64,000 nucleotides of DNA from Pseudomonas sp. UFMG81 (lineage in GTDB: Bacteria; Pseudomonadota; Gammaproteobacteria; Pseudomonadales; Pseudomonadaceae): NCBI RefSeq assembly GCF_015354575.1, contig NZ_JACAFQ010000029.1, positions 1-64,000 of the forward strand, in the 5' to 3' direction. A program made the position numbers and the translations under genes. Positions 54,194 to 63,431 of the stretch are shown here, in pieces (within the stretch, counting starts at the first letter, position 1; each line of letters opens with the position of its first letter). The notes below the pieces were generated by a model. The model made no database searches. It saw only the letters and a program-made list of their open reading frames with translations, and was not told the origin of the DNA.

Positions 54194-55392
54194 TCGCCAC
54201 CCCGCGCGCCGGCGCCTATGCGCCGCGCAACCTGCTCAACGCCGAAGCGCTCAAGCGCCGCCTGGAGCAACGCAGCCAGGCCAGGGGCGACGACGCAGCG
54301 GTGCGCAGCTGGTTGCTCAACCATTTCTACCGCCAGCTGGTCGGCAACTTCGAGCCAGTGCAACGGGTGCACAGCCTCGAGCAGGCCGCGACCTTGTTGC
54401 AAGGGCAGGCGGTGCCGGCCTGGGTCGGCCGTCACCTGGAGCAGGCGGCCAAGGCGGACGGTGCGGTGACGCTCGCCTGGCTCGACCCGGAACACCCGGC
54501 GGTGCTGGAGCAGGAAGCGATGCTGGTGGAGTTCCTCGGCTCGCGCAAAGGCACGGCGCTGGACGGCAAGCTCGAACGCATCAATTGCCCGCAGGCCCTG
54601 GCGCTGTGGCACCAGGAACACGCGCGCATGGCCGCGCGCCAGGCCCAAGGCTGGCGCCAGAGCCGGCCGGAGGCGGTGCGCCGGGTGGTCGAGTGCGACG
54701 AGCACGCGCTGGTCGAGCTGCTCCCGGACGGCCCGCACCTGCGTGAGGAAATGGCCTTCGAAAGCTACGTGATGCGCCACTGCCTCGGCCAGTTCGCCGA
54801 CCGTCGTGCCCTGCACGGTGGCTACGGCGAAAGCTACGCCGAGGCCGTGGAGGCCGGGCGCATGCGCATCTTCAGCCTGCGCGACGGCCAGGGCCAGCCG
54901 CACATCACCATCAGCCTGCTGGTCATGGCCGACGGCAGCCTGCGTCTCGACCAGCTCAAGGGCAAGCAGAACCGCCCGCCGGTGGCCCGCTACCTGGACG
55001 ACGTGCTCACCTGCCTGAACGCGCTGGGCACCGACCGGCAAACACCCGCAGACTGCCTGGCCATCGGCGTGGTGCGCTGCGACGCAGGCTGGTGCCGGCT
55101 GGAAGCGGTGACCGACCCCAGCACCCAGGCACGGCTGATCGCCCAGCACCCGCAGTTGTTCGACCGTTTCGCCGCGCCCTCGGCGCTGGTGGAGTGGCTG
55201 GTGGCGGCGCGTCAGCCCGAGCAGTTGCGTGCCACGCCGCCGCGTGCCGCCACGCTGCGCTACGCCTTGCGCCACCTGCTCGGCCAGCCCGCACACGACG
55301 GCCCGGCCTACGCCACCGAAGGCGTGACCTGGCCCGGCATGACCGCGGCCATGGCCGCTGGCATCGATGACTGGCTATCCACCCACCGCTGA
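54190..55392 (+). CDS. PcfJ-domain-like protein
   Basis: The 400 residues contain, around 195-265, MRHCLGQF, then a segment with FSLRDGQGQPHITISLLVMADGSLR and QLKGKQNRPP, the pattern of the PcfJ-like family first described on Enterococcus plasmids. The His/Cys in MRHC and the GKQNR are likely functional; the reaction is unknown. It overlaps the helical-repeat gene. Not a type VI core gene. ATG at 54190 is used; earlier starts lie inside the upstream gene. Confidence 0.75.
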   Translation: MIATPRAGAYAPRNLLNAEALKRRLEQRSQARGDDAAVRSWLLNHFYRQLVGNFEPVQRVHSLEQAATLLQGQAVPAWVGRHLEQAAKADGAVTLAWLDPEHPAVLEQEAMLVEFLGSRKGTALDGKLERINCPQALALWHQEHARMAARQAQGWRQSRPEAVRRVVECDEHALVELLPDGPHLREEMAFESYVMRHCLGQFADRRALHGGYGESYAEAVEAGRMRIFSLRDGQGQPHITISLLVMADGSLRLDQLKGKQNRPPVARYLDDVLTCLNALGTDRQTPADCLAIGVVRCDAGWCRLEAVTDPSTQARLIAQHPQLFDRFAAPSALVEWLVAARQPEQLRATPPRAATLRYALRHLLGQPAHDGPAYATEGVTWPGMTAAMAAGIDDWLSTHR

Positions 55393-55403
55393 GGCAATTC
55401 GCG

Positions 55404-56060
55404 ATGTTGATCTTCCTGGGCATGCTGGTCGCCACCTGGCTCCTTGCACGTTGGTTGCGCCCACGCGCACCGGATTTCGAGCTGTTCAGCCCCCGCAAGC
55501 ACCTTGCGCTGGCGCTGGCGAGCCCCATGGCCGAAGCCATGCAGGTGGACGGCTTCTACAACAAGCACTGCATGAACTTCACGCAAAGTGCGCAAGATTT
55601 CCTGCGCATCCCCTTGCTGCACATCGCCGGCCTGCAAGGCAGTGCCAGCGACGAAGAAATCCAGCGTTACTTTGCCACCGACTTCGAGCGCCAGTGGTTC
55701 CGCCTCGACCTGCTCAACCTGCAACCGACCGACGACCCGCGCGCCTCGCTGGCTTTCGCCTGCCTGCGCTGCGCATTCCTCGTGCGCTGCGCCATGTTGC
55801 TGGGTTGGCTGGCGCCCGATATTGGCTGGCGCGTGCTGTTGCTCAACGCCCAGCGCGCCCAGGACTGTTTCGACGGCTGGGCGGATTTTGGCGCGGCGTA
55901 CCTTGCCGGTCGTCGGCAATGGGTGGGTGCATTCCGCGCCGATTCCCTGGGCCTGTTCGACGAACAGCGGCTTCAGGCCTTGCTGACGGACGAGGGGCGT
56001 TGGGTTGGATTGCCATGGCGCGAAGTGCCTGCATTGAGTCCGGAAGTTCAGCCTGCGTGA
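55404..56060 (+). CDS. DUF1266-family protein with N-terminal membrane segment
   Basis: The 218 residues start with one hydrophobic segment (LIFLGMLVATWLLARWL). The C-terminal half has AQDCFDGWADFGAAYLAGRRQWV, the DUF1266 signature. Such proteins often occur near type VI or conjugation genes, with no known activity. Follows the PcfJ-like gene after 11 bases. Confidence 0.75.
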   Translation: MLIFLGMLVATWLLARWLRPRAPDFELFSPRKHLALALASPMAEAMQVDGFYNKHCMNFTQSAQDFLRIPLLHIAGLQGSASDEEIQRYFATDFERQWFRLDLLNLQPTDDPRASLAFACLRCAFLVRCAMLLGWLAPDIGWRVLLLNAQRAQDCFDGWADFGAAYLAGRRQWVGAFRADSLGLFDEQRLQALLTDEGRWVGLPWREVPALSPEVQPA

Positions 56061-56504
56061 ACGCATGTTTCAGTTTGCAAGCTGTGGGTGTTTTCGATGT
56101 AGGAAATCGCTGTAAAGCCATTCAAGCAGTTGAATTCTGGGGCCATCACTGATTATTGTCGCGGCCCTTCAATGAAGTCTGGTTTCGGCCATAACATGTG
56201 CTGTTACTTATGTGTGTGAAAATTAAGTTAAAGCGACGGCGCATTATTTCGTGCACTCAGCCAACAACTTTCCCAACGGGGTCAGGGTATACATGATCGC
56301 CATCAGGGAAACCCCTAGAGCCCCGATCATCCAGCGTTTGCTATCCATTTGAGTGGTTGCAAAGCGTTATTGATGGCATTAGGCTATTCAACCGTTTGAT
56401 CGACTGCCCGCCGGATTGTGGGCTGAATCAATAGAACTTCCCCATCGACACATCCTGAACGTCAGTTCCAGGAACGATGCCGAGGTTCTAACTGTGAGAT
56501 ATGG
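56061..56504. other. Intergenic region upstream of the type VI operon
   Basis: A 444-base gap without a conserved gene apart from a possible 34-codon ORF on the minus strand (56244-56348). AT-richer than its surroundings. No sigma-54 box with the required GG-N10-GC spacing was found. It is the natural place for the type VI promoter. Confidence 0.5.
56244..56348 (-). CDS. Possible small single-span membrane protein
   Basis: On the minus strand, ATG (56348-56346) opens a 34-residue ORF ending TAA at 56244. It reads KRWMIGALGVSLMAIMYTLT in its middle, which could form one membrane span. No clear ribosome-binding site precedes it and no family is known to me. Reported because it sits in an otherwise empty gap and is wholly hydrophobic; it may be spurious. 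Confidence 0.35.
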   Translation of the reverse strand: MDSKRWMIGALGVSLMAIMYTLTPLGKLLAECTK

Positions 56505-58061
56505 ATGTCCTACTCTTCGAAACTGGCCGCGCGCTATCTTGAACTTGGCAAGAATGCTGTCTCCCCCGGGTCTTTCGGCGGTGAAGACGTGCGTTTCTCC
56601 ACCGAGTTCGAAGCCCTCGAAAACGAGCTGACCCGCGCCCAGTCGATCCACGCCAGCGGCCAGGTGGACTGGCTGAAAATCCTCGAGAACAGTGAAGCGC
56701 TGCTGCGCGACCAGTCCAAGGATCTGCGCGTAGCCTCCTGGTTCACCTGGGCCCTGTTCCAGCGCGAATCCTACGCCGGCCTGCTGGCCGGTATCAGCGT
56801 GCTGCGCGAGCTGTGCGAGCACCACTGGGACGATGTCCACCCCGCCAAGCCTCGCACCCGTTCCGCCGCCATCGGCTGGCTGGTGCCGCGCCTCGAACAG
56901 GCGCTGGGCGCCGACATCGCCATCAAGGAACAACTGCCGCTGTTCCAGCAGATGGTCGAGCAATTGCTCGGCCTGGAGACTGCCCTGTCCGCCCGCCTGG
57001 GTGACGACGCGCCACTGCTGCTGCCCATCTGCCGCGCACTCAAGGGCCAGGTCCAGCGCTCCGCCGACAACGAGCCGCAACCCGGCGCGGTCGGTGCCAT
57101 CGTCGCCCAGGTCAAGCAGGCCGCCACCCAGCTGTTCACCCCCGGCGAGCCGGTGGAAAACGAAAAGGACGCCATCAAGGCCCTGCGCGCCCAGCAAGAG
57201 CAAGGCCGGCAGCTGTGCGTATGGTGGCAGCGGCAGAAAGCCACCGACCTGCGCGCCCTGCGCCTGAACCGCACGCTGCTGTGGCTGCCCATCGAAGCGA
57301 TGCCCGAGCGCAACGCCGAGAACGTCACCGCCCTGCGCGGCCTGCCCGCCGACAAACTCAAGAGCTACAAGGACCGCTTCGAGCAGGGCAACTACGCCGA
57401 TCTGCTGGTGGAGCTGGAAAACAGCGTGGCCAAGGCGCCGTTCTGGTTCGATGGCCAGCGCCTGGTGTGGGAGTGCTGCCAGGCCCTGAACGTCGACGCC
57501 GGCATGCGCGAGGTGGAGATGAACTTCGCCTCGCTGTTGCAGCGCCTGCCCAGCGTCATTGAACTCAAGTTCCACGACGGCACCCCGTTCGCCGACCCCG
57601 AGACCCGCGCCTGGGTCGCCGCCCAGGTCACCCCCCACCTGCAAACCGCCGTGGCCCAGCCCGTGGCCGAGCCCGGCGAGCGCCAGGCGCCCTGGGAAGA
57701 AGCCCTGGAGGCGAGCCTGCCGATCCTGCGCAAGGACGGCCTCAAGAGCGCGGTACAACACCTCAAGCAGCAGATGCAGGGCGCCCACGGTGGGCGCGAG
57801 CGCTTTTTCTGGCAACTGAGCCAGGCGCGCCTCTGCTACACGGCCAAGAAATACGAACTGGCCAAGACCCAACTGGAAGCCCTCGACCAGCAGCTGTGCC
57901 AATCCGGCCTGGACGCCTGGGAGCCCGACCTGTCGCTGCAGGTGCTGCACCTGCTGCATACCTGTTGCGAACTGCTGCCGCAGAACCATGTGGTGCGCGA
58001 ACGCAAGGACGAGATCTATCGCCGGCTGTGCCACCTCGATCTCGAAGTCGTACTCGAATAG
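56505..58061 (+). CDS. tssA: Type VI secretion protein TssA (ImpA/VasJ type)
   Basis: TssA caps or primes sheath assembly at the baseplate. The 518 residues have an ImpA-like N-terminal domain (about 1-170, including DDVHPAKPRTRSAAIGWLV) and a VasJ-like C-terminal domain with repeated helical pairs (about 350-518). Length is that of long TssA proteins. ATG at 56505 follows GTGAGAT, a weak ribosome-binding site; an out-of-frame ATG lies at 56501. It is the first gene of the cluster A-B-C-E-F-G-H. The function is inferred from family and context. Confidence 0.92.
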   Translation: MSYSSKLAARYLELGKNAVSPGSFGGEDVRFSTEFEALENELTRAQSIHASGQVDWLKILENSEALLRDQSKDLRVASWFTWALFQRESYAGLLAGISVLRELCEHHWDDVHPAKPRTRSAAIGWLVPRLEQALGADIAIKEQLPLFQQMVEQLLGLETALSARLGDDAPLLLPICRALKGQVQRSADNEPQPGAVGAIVAQVKQAATQLFTPGEPVENEKDAIKALRAQQEQGRQLCVWWQRQKATDLRALRLNRTLLWLPIEAMPERNAENVTALRGLPADKLKSYKDRFEQGNYADLLVELENSVAKAPFWFDGQRLVWECCQALNVDAGMREVEMNFASLLQRLPSVIELKFHDGTPFADPETRAWVAAQVTPHLQTAVAQPVAEPGERQAPWEEALEASLPILRKDGLKSAVQHLKQQMQGAHGGRERFFWQLSQARLCYTAKKYELAKTQLEALDQQLCQSGLDAWEPDLSLQVLHLLHTCCELLPQNHVVRERKDEIYRRLCHLDLEVVLE

Positions 58062-58094
58062 GCCCAAGGGCCATAACCCTCAAGGAGAAAACCA

Positions 58095-58595
58095 ATGGCC
58101 AAAGAAGGCTCGGTAGCCCCCAAGGAACGCATCAACGTCACCTTCAAACCCGCCACCGGCGGAGCTCAGGAAGAGATTGAACTGCCGTTGAAACTACTGG
58201 CGATCGGTGACTACACCCTGCGCGCCGACGATCGCAAGATCGAAGACCGCAAGCCGATCAGCATCGACAAGATGAACTTCGACGAAGTGCTGGCCAAGCA
58301 GGAACTGAGCATGACCCTGGCCGTGCCGAACCGTCTGCAGGAAGGCGCCGAAGGCGACGAGCTGGCGGTGAGCCTGCGCGTCAACACCATGAAGGACTTC
58401 AACCCGGCCAGTCTGGTCGAGCAAGTCCCGGAGCTGAAGAAGCTGATGGAGCTGCGTGAAGCCCTGGTCGCCCTGAAAGGCCCGTTGGGCAACGCCCCGG
58501 CCTTCCGCAAGGCCATCGAGGGTGTGCTGGCCGACAACGAGTCCCGCGAGCGCGTGCTCGGCGAACTGGGCCTGAACGCCCAGCCGGACGCCTGA
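58095..58595 (+). CDS. tssB: Type VI sheath small subunit TssB
   Basis: TssB and TssC form the contractile sheath around the Hcp tube. The 166 residues begin AKEGSVAPKERINVTFKP and contain EIELPLKLLAIGDYTLRADD and LSMTLAVPNRLQ. Standard length. It follows tssA after 33 bases and precedes tssC. Confidence 0.96.
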   Translation: MAKEGSVAPKERINVTFKPATGGAQEEIELPLKLLAIGDYTLRADDRKIEDRKPISIDKMNFDEVLAKQELSMTLAVPNRLQEGAEGDELAVSLRVNTMKDFNPASLVEQVPELKKLMELREALVALKGPLGNAPAFRKAIEGVLADNESRERVLGELGLNAQPDA

Positions 58596-58623
58596 TCCCC
58601 CTAGCCAAGGAAGCCTAATTGCC

Positions 58624-60096
58624 ATGAGCACCGCCGCACAGCAACAGAGCGCCGAGAACAGCGAATTCAGCATTCTCGACAGCATCATCGCCGAAACCCG
58701 CCTGACCCCGGACGACGAAGCCTACGACATCGCCAAGCGCGGCGTGTCGGCCTTCATCGAAGAACTGCTCAAGCCGCAGAACGACGGTGAGCCGGTCAAG
58801 AAGGCGCTGGTCGACCGCATGATCGCCGAGATCGATGCCAAGCTCAGCCGCCAGATGGACGAGATCCTCCACCACCCGGACTTCCAATCGATGGAGTCCG
58901 CCTGGCGCGGCCTGCAACTGCTGGTCGACCGCACCAACTTCCGCGAAAACATCAAGATCGAGATCCTCAACGTCTCCAAGCAAGACCTGCTGGACGACTT
59001 CGAAGACTCGCCGGAAGTGATGCAGGCTGGCCTGTACAAGCACATCTACACCGCTGAATACGGCCAGTTCGGTGGCCAGCCGGTGGGCGCGGTCATCGCC
59101 AACTACTTCATGTCGCCGAGCTCGCCAGACGTCAAGCTGATGCAGTACGTCTCCAGCGTCGCCTGCATGTCCCACGCGCCGTTCATCGCCGCCGCCGGCC
59201 CGAAATTCTTCGGCCTCGAAAGCTTCACCGGTCTGCCGGACCTGAAGGACCTGAAGGATCACTTCGAAGGCCCGCAGTTCACCAAGTGGCAGAGCTTCCG
59301 CGAGTCCGAGGACGCGCGCTACATCGGCCTGACCGTACCGCGCTTCCTGCTGCGCAACCCGTACGATCCGGAAGAGAACCCGGTCAAGTCGTTCGTCTAC
59401 AAAGAGAACGTCGCCAACAGCCACGAGCACTACCTGTGGGGTAACACCTCGTACGCCTTCGGCACCAAGCTCACCGACAGCTTCGCCAAGTTCCGCTGGT
59501 GCCCGAACATCATCGGCCCGCAAAGCGGTGGCGCGGTGGAAGACCTGCCGCTGCACCACTTCGAGAGCATGGGCGAGATCGAGACCAAGATCCCGACCGA
59601 AGTGCTGGTGTCCGACCGTCGCGAGTACGAGCTGGCCGAAGAGGGCTTCATTGCCCTGACCATGCGTAAAGGCAGCGACAACGCGGCGTTCTTCTCGGCC
59701 AACTCGGCGCAGAAACCGAAGTTCTTCGGCATCAGCGCAGAAGGCAAGACTGCCGAGCTGAACTACAAGCTGGGCACCCAGCTGCCGTACATGATGATCG
59801 TCAACCGCCTGGCCCACTACATCAAGGTCCTGCAGCGCGAGCAGCTGGGCTCCTGGAAGGAACGCACCGACCTGGAGCTGGAACTGAACAAGTGGATCCG
59901 CCAGTACGTGGCCGACCAGGAAAACCCGAGCGCCGAAGTGCGTGGCCGCCGTCCGCTGCGCGCCGCCCAGGTAATCGTCAGCGACGTGGAAGGTGAGCCG
60001 GGCTGGTACCGCGTGAGCCTGAACGTGCGTCCGCACTTCAAGTACATGGGCGCCGACTTCACCCTGTCGCTGGTCGGCAAGCTGGACAAGGAGTAA
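58624..60096 (+). CDS. tssC: Type VI sheath large subunit TssC
   Basis: TssC interlocks with TssB to form the sheath, which the ClpV gene product recycles. The 490 residues end in the conserved GADFTLSLVGKLDKE and contain FESMGEIETKIPTEVLVSDRREYELAEEGF (about 318-348), with the N-terminal helix for ClpV recognition at about 10-35. Family length. It follows tssB after 28 bases. Confidence 0.96.
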   Translation: MSTAAQQQSAENSEFSILDSIIAETRLTPDDEAYDIAKRGVSAFIEELLKPQNDGEPVKKALVDRMIAEIDAKLSRQMDEILHHPDFQSMESAWRGLQLLVDRTNFRENIKIEILNVSKQDLLDDFEDSPEVMQAGLYKHIYTAEYGQFGGQPVGAVIANYFMSPSSPDVKLMQYVSSVACMSHAPFIAAAGPKFFGLESFTGLPDLKDLKDHFEGPQFTKWQSFRESEDARYIGLTVPRFLLRNPYDPEENPVKSFVYKENVANSHEHYLWGNTSYAFGTKLTDSFAKFRWCPNIIGPQSGGAVEDLPLHHFESMGEIETKIPTEVLVSDRREYELAEEGFIALTMRKGSDNAAFFSANSAQKPKFFGISAEGKTAELNYKLGTQLPYMMIVNRLAHYIKVLQREQLGSWKERTDLELELNKWIRQYVADQENPSAEVRGRRPLRAAQVIVSDVEGEPGWYRVSLNVRPHFKYMGADFTLSLVGKLDKE

Positions 60097-60102
60097 GCGA
60101 CG

Positions 60103-60522
60103 ATGGGCAATGGCTACGGAAGCCTGTTCGAGCGCCTGAGCGGCGAAGCCGACCTGCGCGCCAACTGGCGGCGTGAAGACGCCGCGATGGCTTCCGTGGC
60201 CGCCCATCTAGCCAAGATGCTCAGCACCCGGGCCGGCAGCGTGCAGACGCTCGCCGACTACGGGCTGCCCGACCTCAACGACATGCGCCTGAGCCTGCAC
60301 GACGCGCTCAGCCAGGCCCGCCGGGCCATCGAGTACTTCATCGAAGCCTACGAACCGCGCATGTCCGATGTCCGGGTGGTGTCCCGCCCGCGTGATCACG
60401 ATCAGCTCAAGCTGGCTTTCAGCATCGAAGGCCAGCTTGAGGTGGACGGTATCAAGCGCCAAGTCAGTTTTGCCGCGCGCCTGGATGGCAGCGGGCAAGT
60501 CCGAGTCAGTCAAGGAGACTAG
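60103..60522 (+). CDS. tssE: Type VI baseplate protein TssE (gp25-like)
   Basis: TssE is the baseplate wedge component related to phage T4 gp25. The 139 residues begin GNGYGSLFERLSGEA and carry the gp25 fold with DYGLPDLNDMRLS and YEPRMSDVRVV (about 52-118). It follows tssC after 6 bases. Normally hcp may lie between tssC and tssE in some loci; none is here. A 5-codon ORF with a strong ribosome-binding site follows at 60525. Confidence 0.94.
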   Translation: MGNGYGSLFERLSGEADLRANWRREDAAMASVAAHLAKMLSTRAGSVQTLADYGLPDLNDMRLSLHDALSQARRAIEYFIEAYEPRMSDVRVVSRPRDHDQLKLAFSIEGQLEVDGIKRQVSFAARLDGSGQVRVSQGD

Positions 60523-60660
60523 CGATGCCACGGCGCGCATAGCCTGAGATTTCCCCAACCCTTGCGCGGCAAGCGCCCGGCCCAGTAGCCGGCCCGGCCA
60601 CGCGCATGCGCAGTACCGGCCACAGCGGTACCCGAGAGCAGAATTCAGGCGGAACGACGG
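60523..60660 (+). other. Gap between tssE and tssF
   Basis: 138 bases with no usable gene. A five-codon ORF (ATG 60525, stop 60540-60542) with AAGGAG upstream looks like remains of a longer gene or a leader peptide. The rest is GC-rich with inverted repeats. Function unknown. Confidence 0.45.
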
Positions 60661-62448
60661 ATGTCCTTCAATTACTACTACCAAAGCGAGCTGACGGCGC
60701 TGCGCCAGCTGGGGCGGCGTTTTGCCGAACGCAGCCCGGCGCTGGCGCCGTACCTCGGCCAGGCCGGGCGCGACCCGGACGTCGAGCGCCTGCTCGAAGG
60801 TTTCGCCTTCCTCACCGGCCGCCTGCGGCAGAAGCTCGACGACGAGTTGCCCGAGCTGACCCACTCGCTGATGCACCTGCTGTGGCCCAACTACATGCGC
60901 CCGTTGCCGGCCTTCAGCATCCTGCAGTTCGACCCCCTGCGCCAGGCCGGCCCGGCCCTGCGGGTGGAGCGCGACACCCCGGTGGAAGGGCGGCCGATCG
61001 ATGGCGTGAGCTGCCGTTTTCGCACCTGCTACCCCACCGACGTGCTGCCCCTGCGCCTGAGCGCGCTGAACTACTCGCTCAACGGCCAGGGCGCGCTACT
61101 CAGCCTGCGCCTGGACATGAACTGCGACGGCAACCTCGGTGACGTCAAGCTCAGCAAGCTGCGCCTGCACCTGGCCGGCGAGCGCTACATCAGCCAGATG
61201 CTCTACCTGAGCCTGCTGCGCAGCCTGGCCGGCATCGAGCTGATGCCGCTGGACAGCCACGGCAAACCGATGCTCAACGCCAAGGGCGAGCCGCTGCTGC
61301 TGCGCGCCCCGGCAGCCAAGGTGCACCCGGTGGGCTTCGCCGAAGAAGAAGCGCTGATCCCGTACCCGCTGAACACCTTCCGCGGCTACCGCTTCCTCCA
61401 GGAGTACTTCGCTTTTCAGGACAAGTTCCTGTTCGTCGACGTGACCGGCCTGGACGTGCTGCAGAGCCTGCCCGAAGAAACCCTCAAGCAGGTGCACGGC
61501 CTGGAGCTGCGCTTCGACATTCGCAAGGGCGAGGCCCAGCGCCTGCGCCCGACCCTGGACAACGTCAAGCTGTACTGCACGCCAATCGCCAACCTGTTCA
61601 AGCACGACGCCCTGCCGATCCGCCTGGACGGCAAGCAGGACGAATACCTGCTGCTGGCGGCCGAGCTCGACCCCGAGCATTGCGGGGTGTTCTCGGTCGA
61701 CAGCGTGACCGGCTGGAGCCCGGGCGGCCTGGGCTACCAGAACTACGTGCCGTTCGAGTCGTTCGAGCACGACGCCAGCTTCGACGTGCCGGAGAACCGC
61801 CCGCACTACAGCATCCGCCAGCGCTCCTCGCTGCTGCACGACGGCCTCGACACCTACCTGAGCTTCGGCGTGCACCAGGCCGAGACCCACGAGACCCTGT
61901 CGATCGAGCTGACCTGCACCAACCAGAACCTGCCGCGGCGCCTGAAGCTCGGCGACATCTGCTTGCTCAGCGAAGAGACCCCGGAGTTCCTCACCTTCCG
62001 CAACATCACCCCGGTCACCGCCAGCTACGCGCCGCCGCTGAACCGCGACTTCCTGTGGAAGCTGATCAGCAACATGTCGCTGAACTACCTGTCGCTGGCC
62101 GACGTCGACGCGCTCAAGGTGATCCTCGAAACCTACGACCTGCCGCGCTACTACGACCAGCACGCGGAAAAGGTCAGCCGCCGCCTGCTCGGCGGGCTCA
62201 AGGCGATCCGCCACCAGCACGTCGACCGCCTGCACCGGGGCCTGCCGCTGCGCGGCCTGCGCACGGAACTGACGATCGACCCAGAGGGCTACATCGGCGA
62301 GGGCGACCTGTTCGTCTTCGCCTCGGTGCTCAATGAATTCTTCGCGCTCTACGCCAGCCTCAACTCGTACCACGAGTTGCGGGTGAAAAGCACACAGGGG
62401 GAGGTGTACCAATGGACACCACGCATGGGCCTGCAACCGCTGCTGTAA
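60661..62448 (+). CDS. tssF: Type VI baseplate protein TssF
   Basis: TssF forms the wedge with TssG and TssK. The 595 residues begin SFNYYYQSELTALRQLGRRFAERSPALAPYLG and contain ESFEHDASF; family length about 590. The ATG at 60661 has only a weak ribosome-binding site (ACGACGG). Ends 37 bases into tssG, so translation is coupled. Confidence 0.95.
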   Translation: MSFNYYYQSELTALRQLGRRFAERSPALAPYLGQAGRDPDVERLLEGFAFLTGRLRQKLDDELPELTHSLMHLLWPNYMRPLPAFSILQFDPLRQAGPALRVERDTPVEGRPIDGVSCRFRTCYPTDVLPLRLSALNYSLNGQGALLSLRLDMNCDGNLGDVKLSKLRLHLAGERYISQMLYLSLLRSLAGIELMPLDSHGKPMLNAKGEPLLLRAPAAKVHPVGFAEEEALIPYPLNTFRGYRFLQEYFAFQDKFLFVDVTGLDVLQSLPEETLKQVHGLELRFDIRKGEAQRLRPTLDNVKLYCTPIANLFKHDALPIRLDGKQDEYLLLAAELDPEHCGVFSVDSVTGWSPGGLGYQNYVPFESFEHDASFDVPENRPHYSIRQRSSLLHDGLDTYLSFGVHQAETHETLSIELTCTNQNLPRRLKLGDICLLSEETPEFLTFRNITPVTASYAPPLNRDFLWKLISNMSLNYLSLADVDALKVILETYDLPRYYDQHAEKVSRRLLGGLKAIRHQHVDRLHRGLPLRGLRTELTIDPEGYIGEGDLFVFASVLNEFFALYASLNSYHELRVKSTQGEVYQWTPRMGLQPLL

Positions 62449-63419
62449 GCCGGCTGAGCCGGAGCATCCGCGAGTACTCGCTGTTCCAGGCCGTGCTGCT
62501 GGTGATGGAACAGCTGCGCGAGGCCTACCCGTACCTGGAAGACGAGGAGCTGTACGACCTGGTCGAGTTCCAGGCCAACCCCAGCCTGGGTTTCCCCGGC
62601 AGCGACGTCGACCGCATCGAGTTCTTCCACGAGCACGGCCAGCTGCGCGCGCGCATGCGCTTCAACCTGATCGGCCTGGTCGGCTCCAGCTCGCCGCTGC
62701 CAGCTTTCTATGGTGAACAGGCGCTGGGCGACAACGAGGACGGCAACCCGACGCGGATGTTCCTCGACCTGTTCCACCACCGCCTGCAACGCCTGCTGCT
62801 GCCGATCTGGCGCAAGTACCGCTACCGCGCCAGTTTCGAGAGCGGCGCGCTGGACGGTTTCTCGTCGCACCTGTTCGCCCTGATCGGCCTGGGCGGCGAC
62901 CAGATCCGCCAGGCCAAGGAACTGAACTGGAAACGCCTGCTGCCGTACCTGGGCGTACTGAGCCTGCGCGCCCACTCGGCGGCGCTGATCGAAGCCGTGC
63001 TGCGTTACTACTTCAAGCACGCCGACCTGGTCATCGAGCAATGCCTGGAGCGGCGCGTCGACATCCTCGAAGAACAGTGCAACCGCCTGGGGCTGGCCAA
63101 CAGCCTGCTGGGCGAGGACGCGGTACTCGGCGAGCGCGTGCGCGACCGCAGCGGCAAGTTCCGCATCCACATCACCCAGCTGGACTGGCAACGCTTTCAC
63201 GAATTCCTGCCGATCGGTTTCGGCTACCAGCCGCTGTGCGCGCTGACCCGCTTCACCCTGCGCGACCCGCTGGACTACGACATCCGCCTGGAGCTGCGCC
63301 GTGAAGAGATCCGCGAGCTGCGCATCGGCGAACAGAACGTCTGCCACCTGGGTTGGACCAGCTGGCTGGGTCGCGAGCGCGCCGATGGCGTGGTGACCCT
63401 GGGAAGCAAAATTCATTAA
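62412..63419 (+). CDS. tssG: Type VI baseplate protein TssG
   Basis: TssG forms the baseplate core with TssF. The 335 residues match the family (IREYSLFQAVLLVMEQLREAYPYL; SLRAHSAALIEAVLRYYF; GFGYQPLCALTRFTLR). It overlaps tssF by 37 bases. ATG at 62412 lies in a plausible context; a later in-frame start would truncate the conserved N-terminus. Confidence 0.94.
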   Translation: MDTTHGPATAAVSRLSRSIREYSLFQAVLLVMEQLREAYPYLEDEELYDLVEFQANPSLGFPGSDVDRIEFFHEHGQLRARMRFNLIGLVGSSSPLPAFYGEQALGDNEDGNPTRMFLDLFHHRLQRLLLPIWRKYRYRASFESGALDGFSSHLFALIGLGGDQIRQAKELNWKRLLPYLGVLSLRAHSAALIEAVLRYYFKHADLVIEQCLERRVDILEEQCNRLGLANSLLGEDAVLGERVRDRSGKFRIHITQLDWQRFHEFLPIGFGYQPLCALTRFTLRDPLDYDIRLELRREEIRELRIGEQNVCHLGWTSWLGRERADGVVTLGSKIH

Positions 63420-63431
63420 GGACCAATGGCC

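Noticed and set aside
56349-56504. Sigma-54 promoter for the type VI locus
   Set aside because: GG and GC pairs are present (for example TGGCATTAGGC) but without the 10-base spacing.
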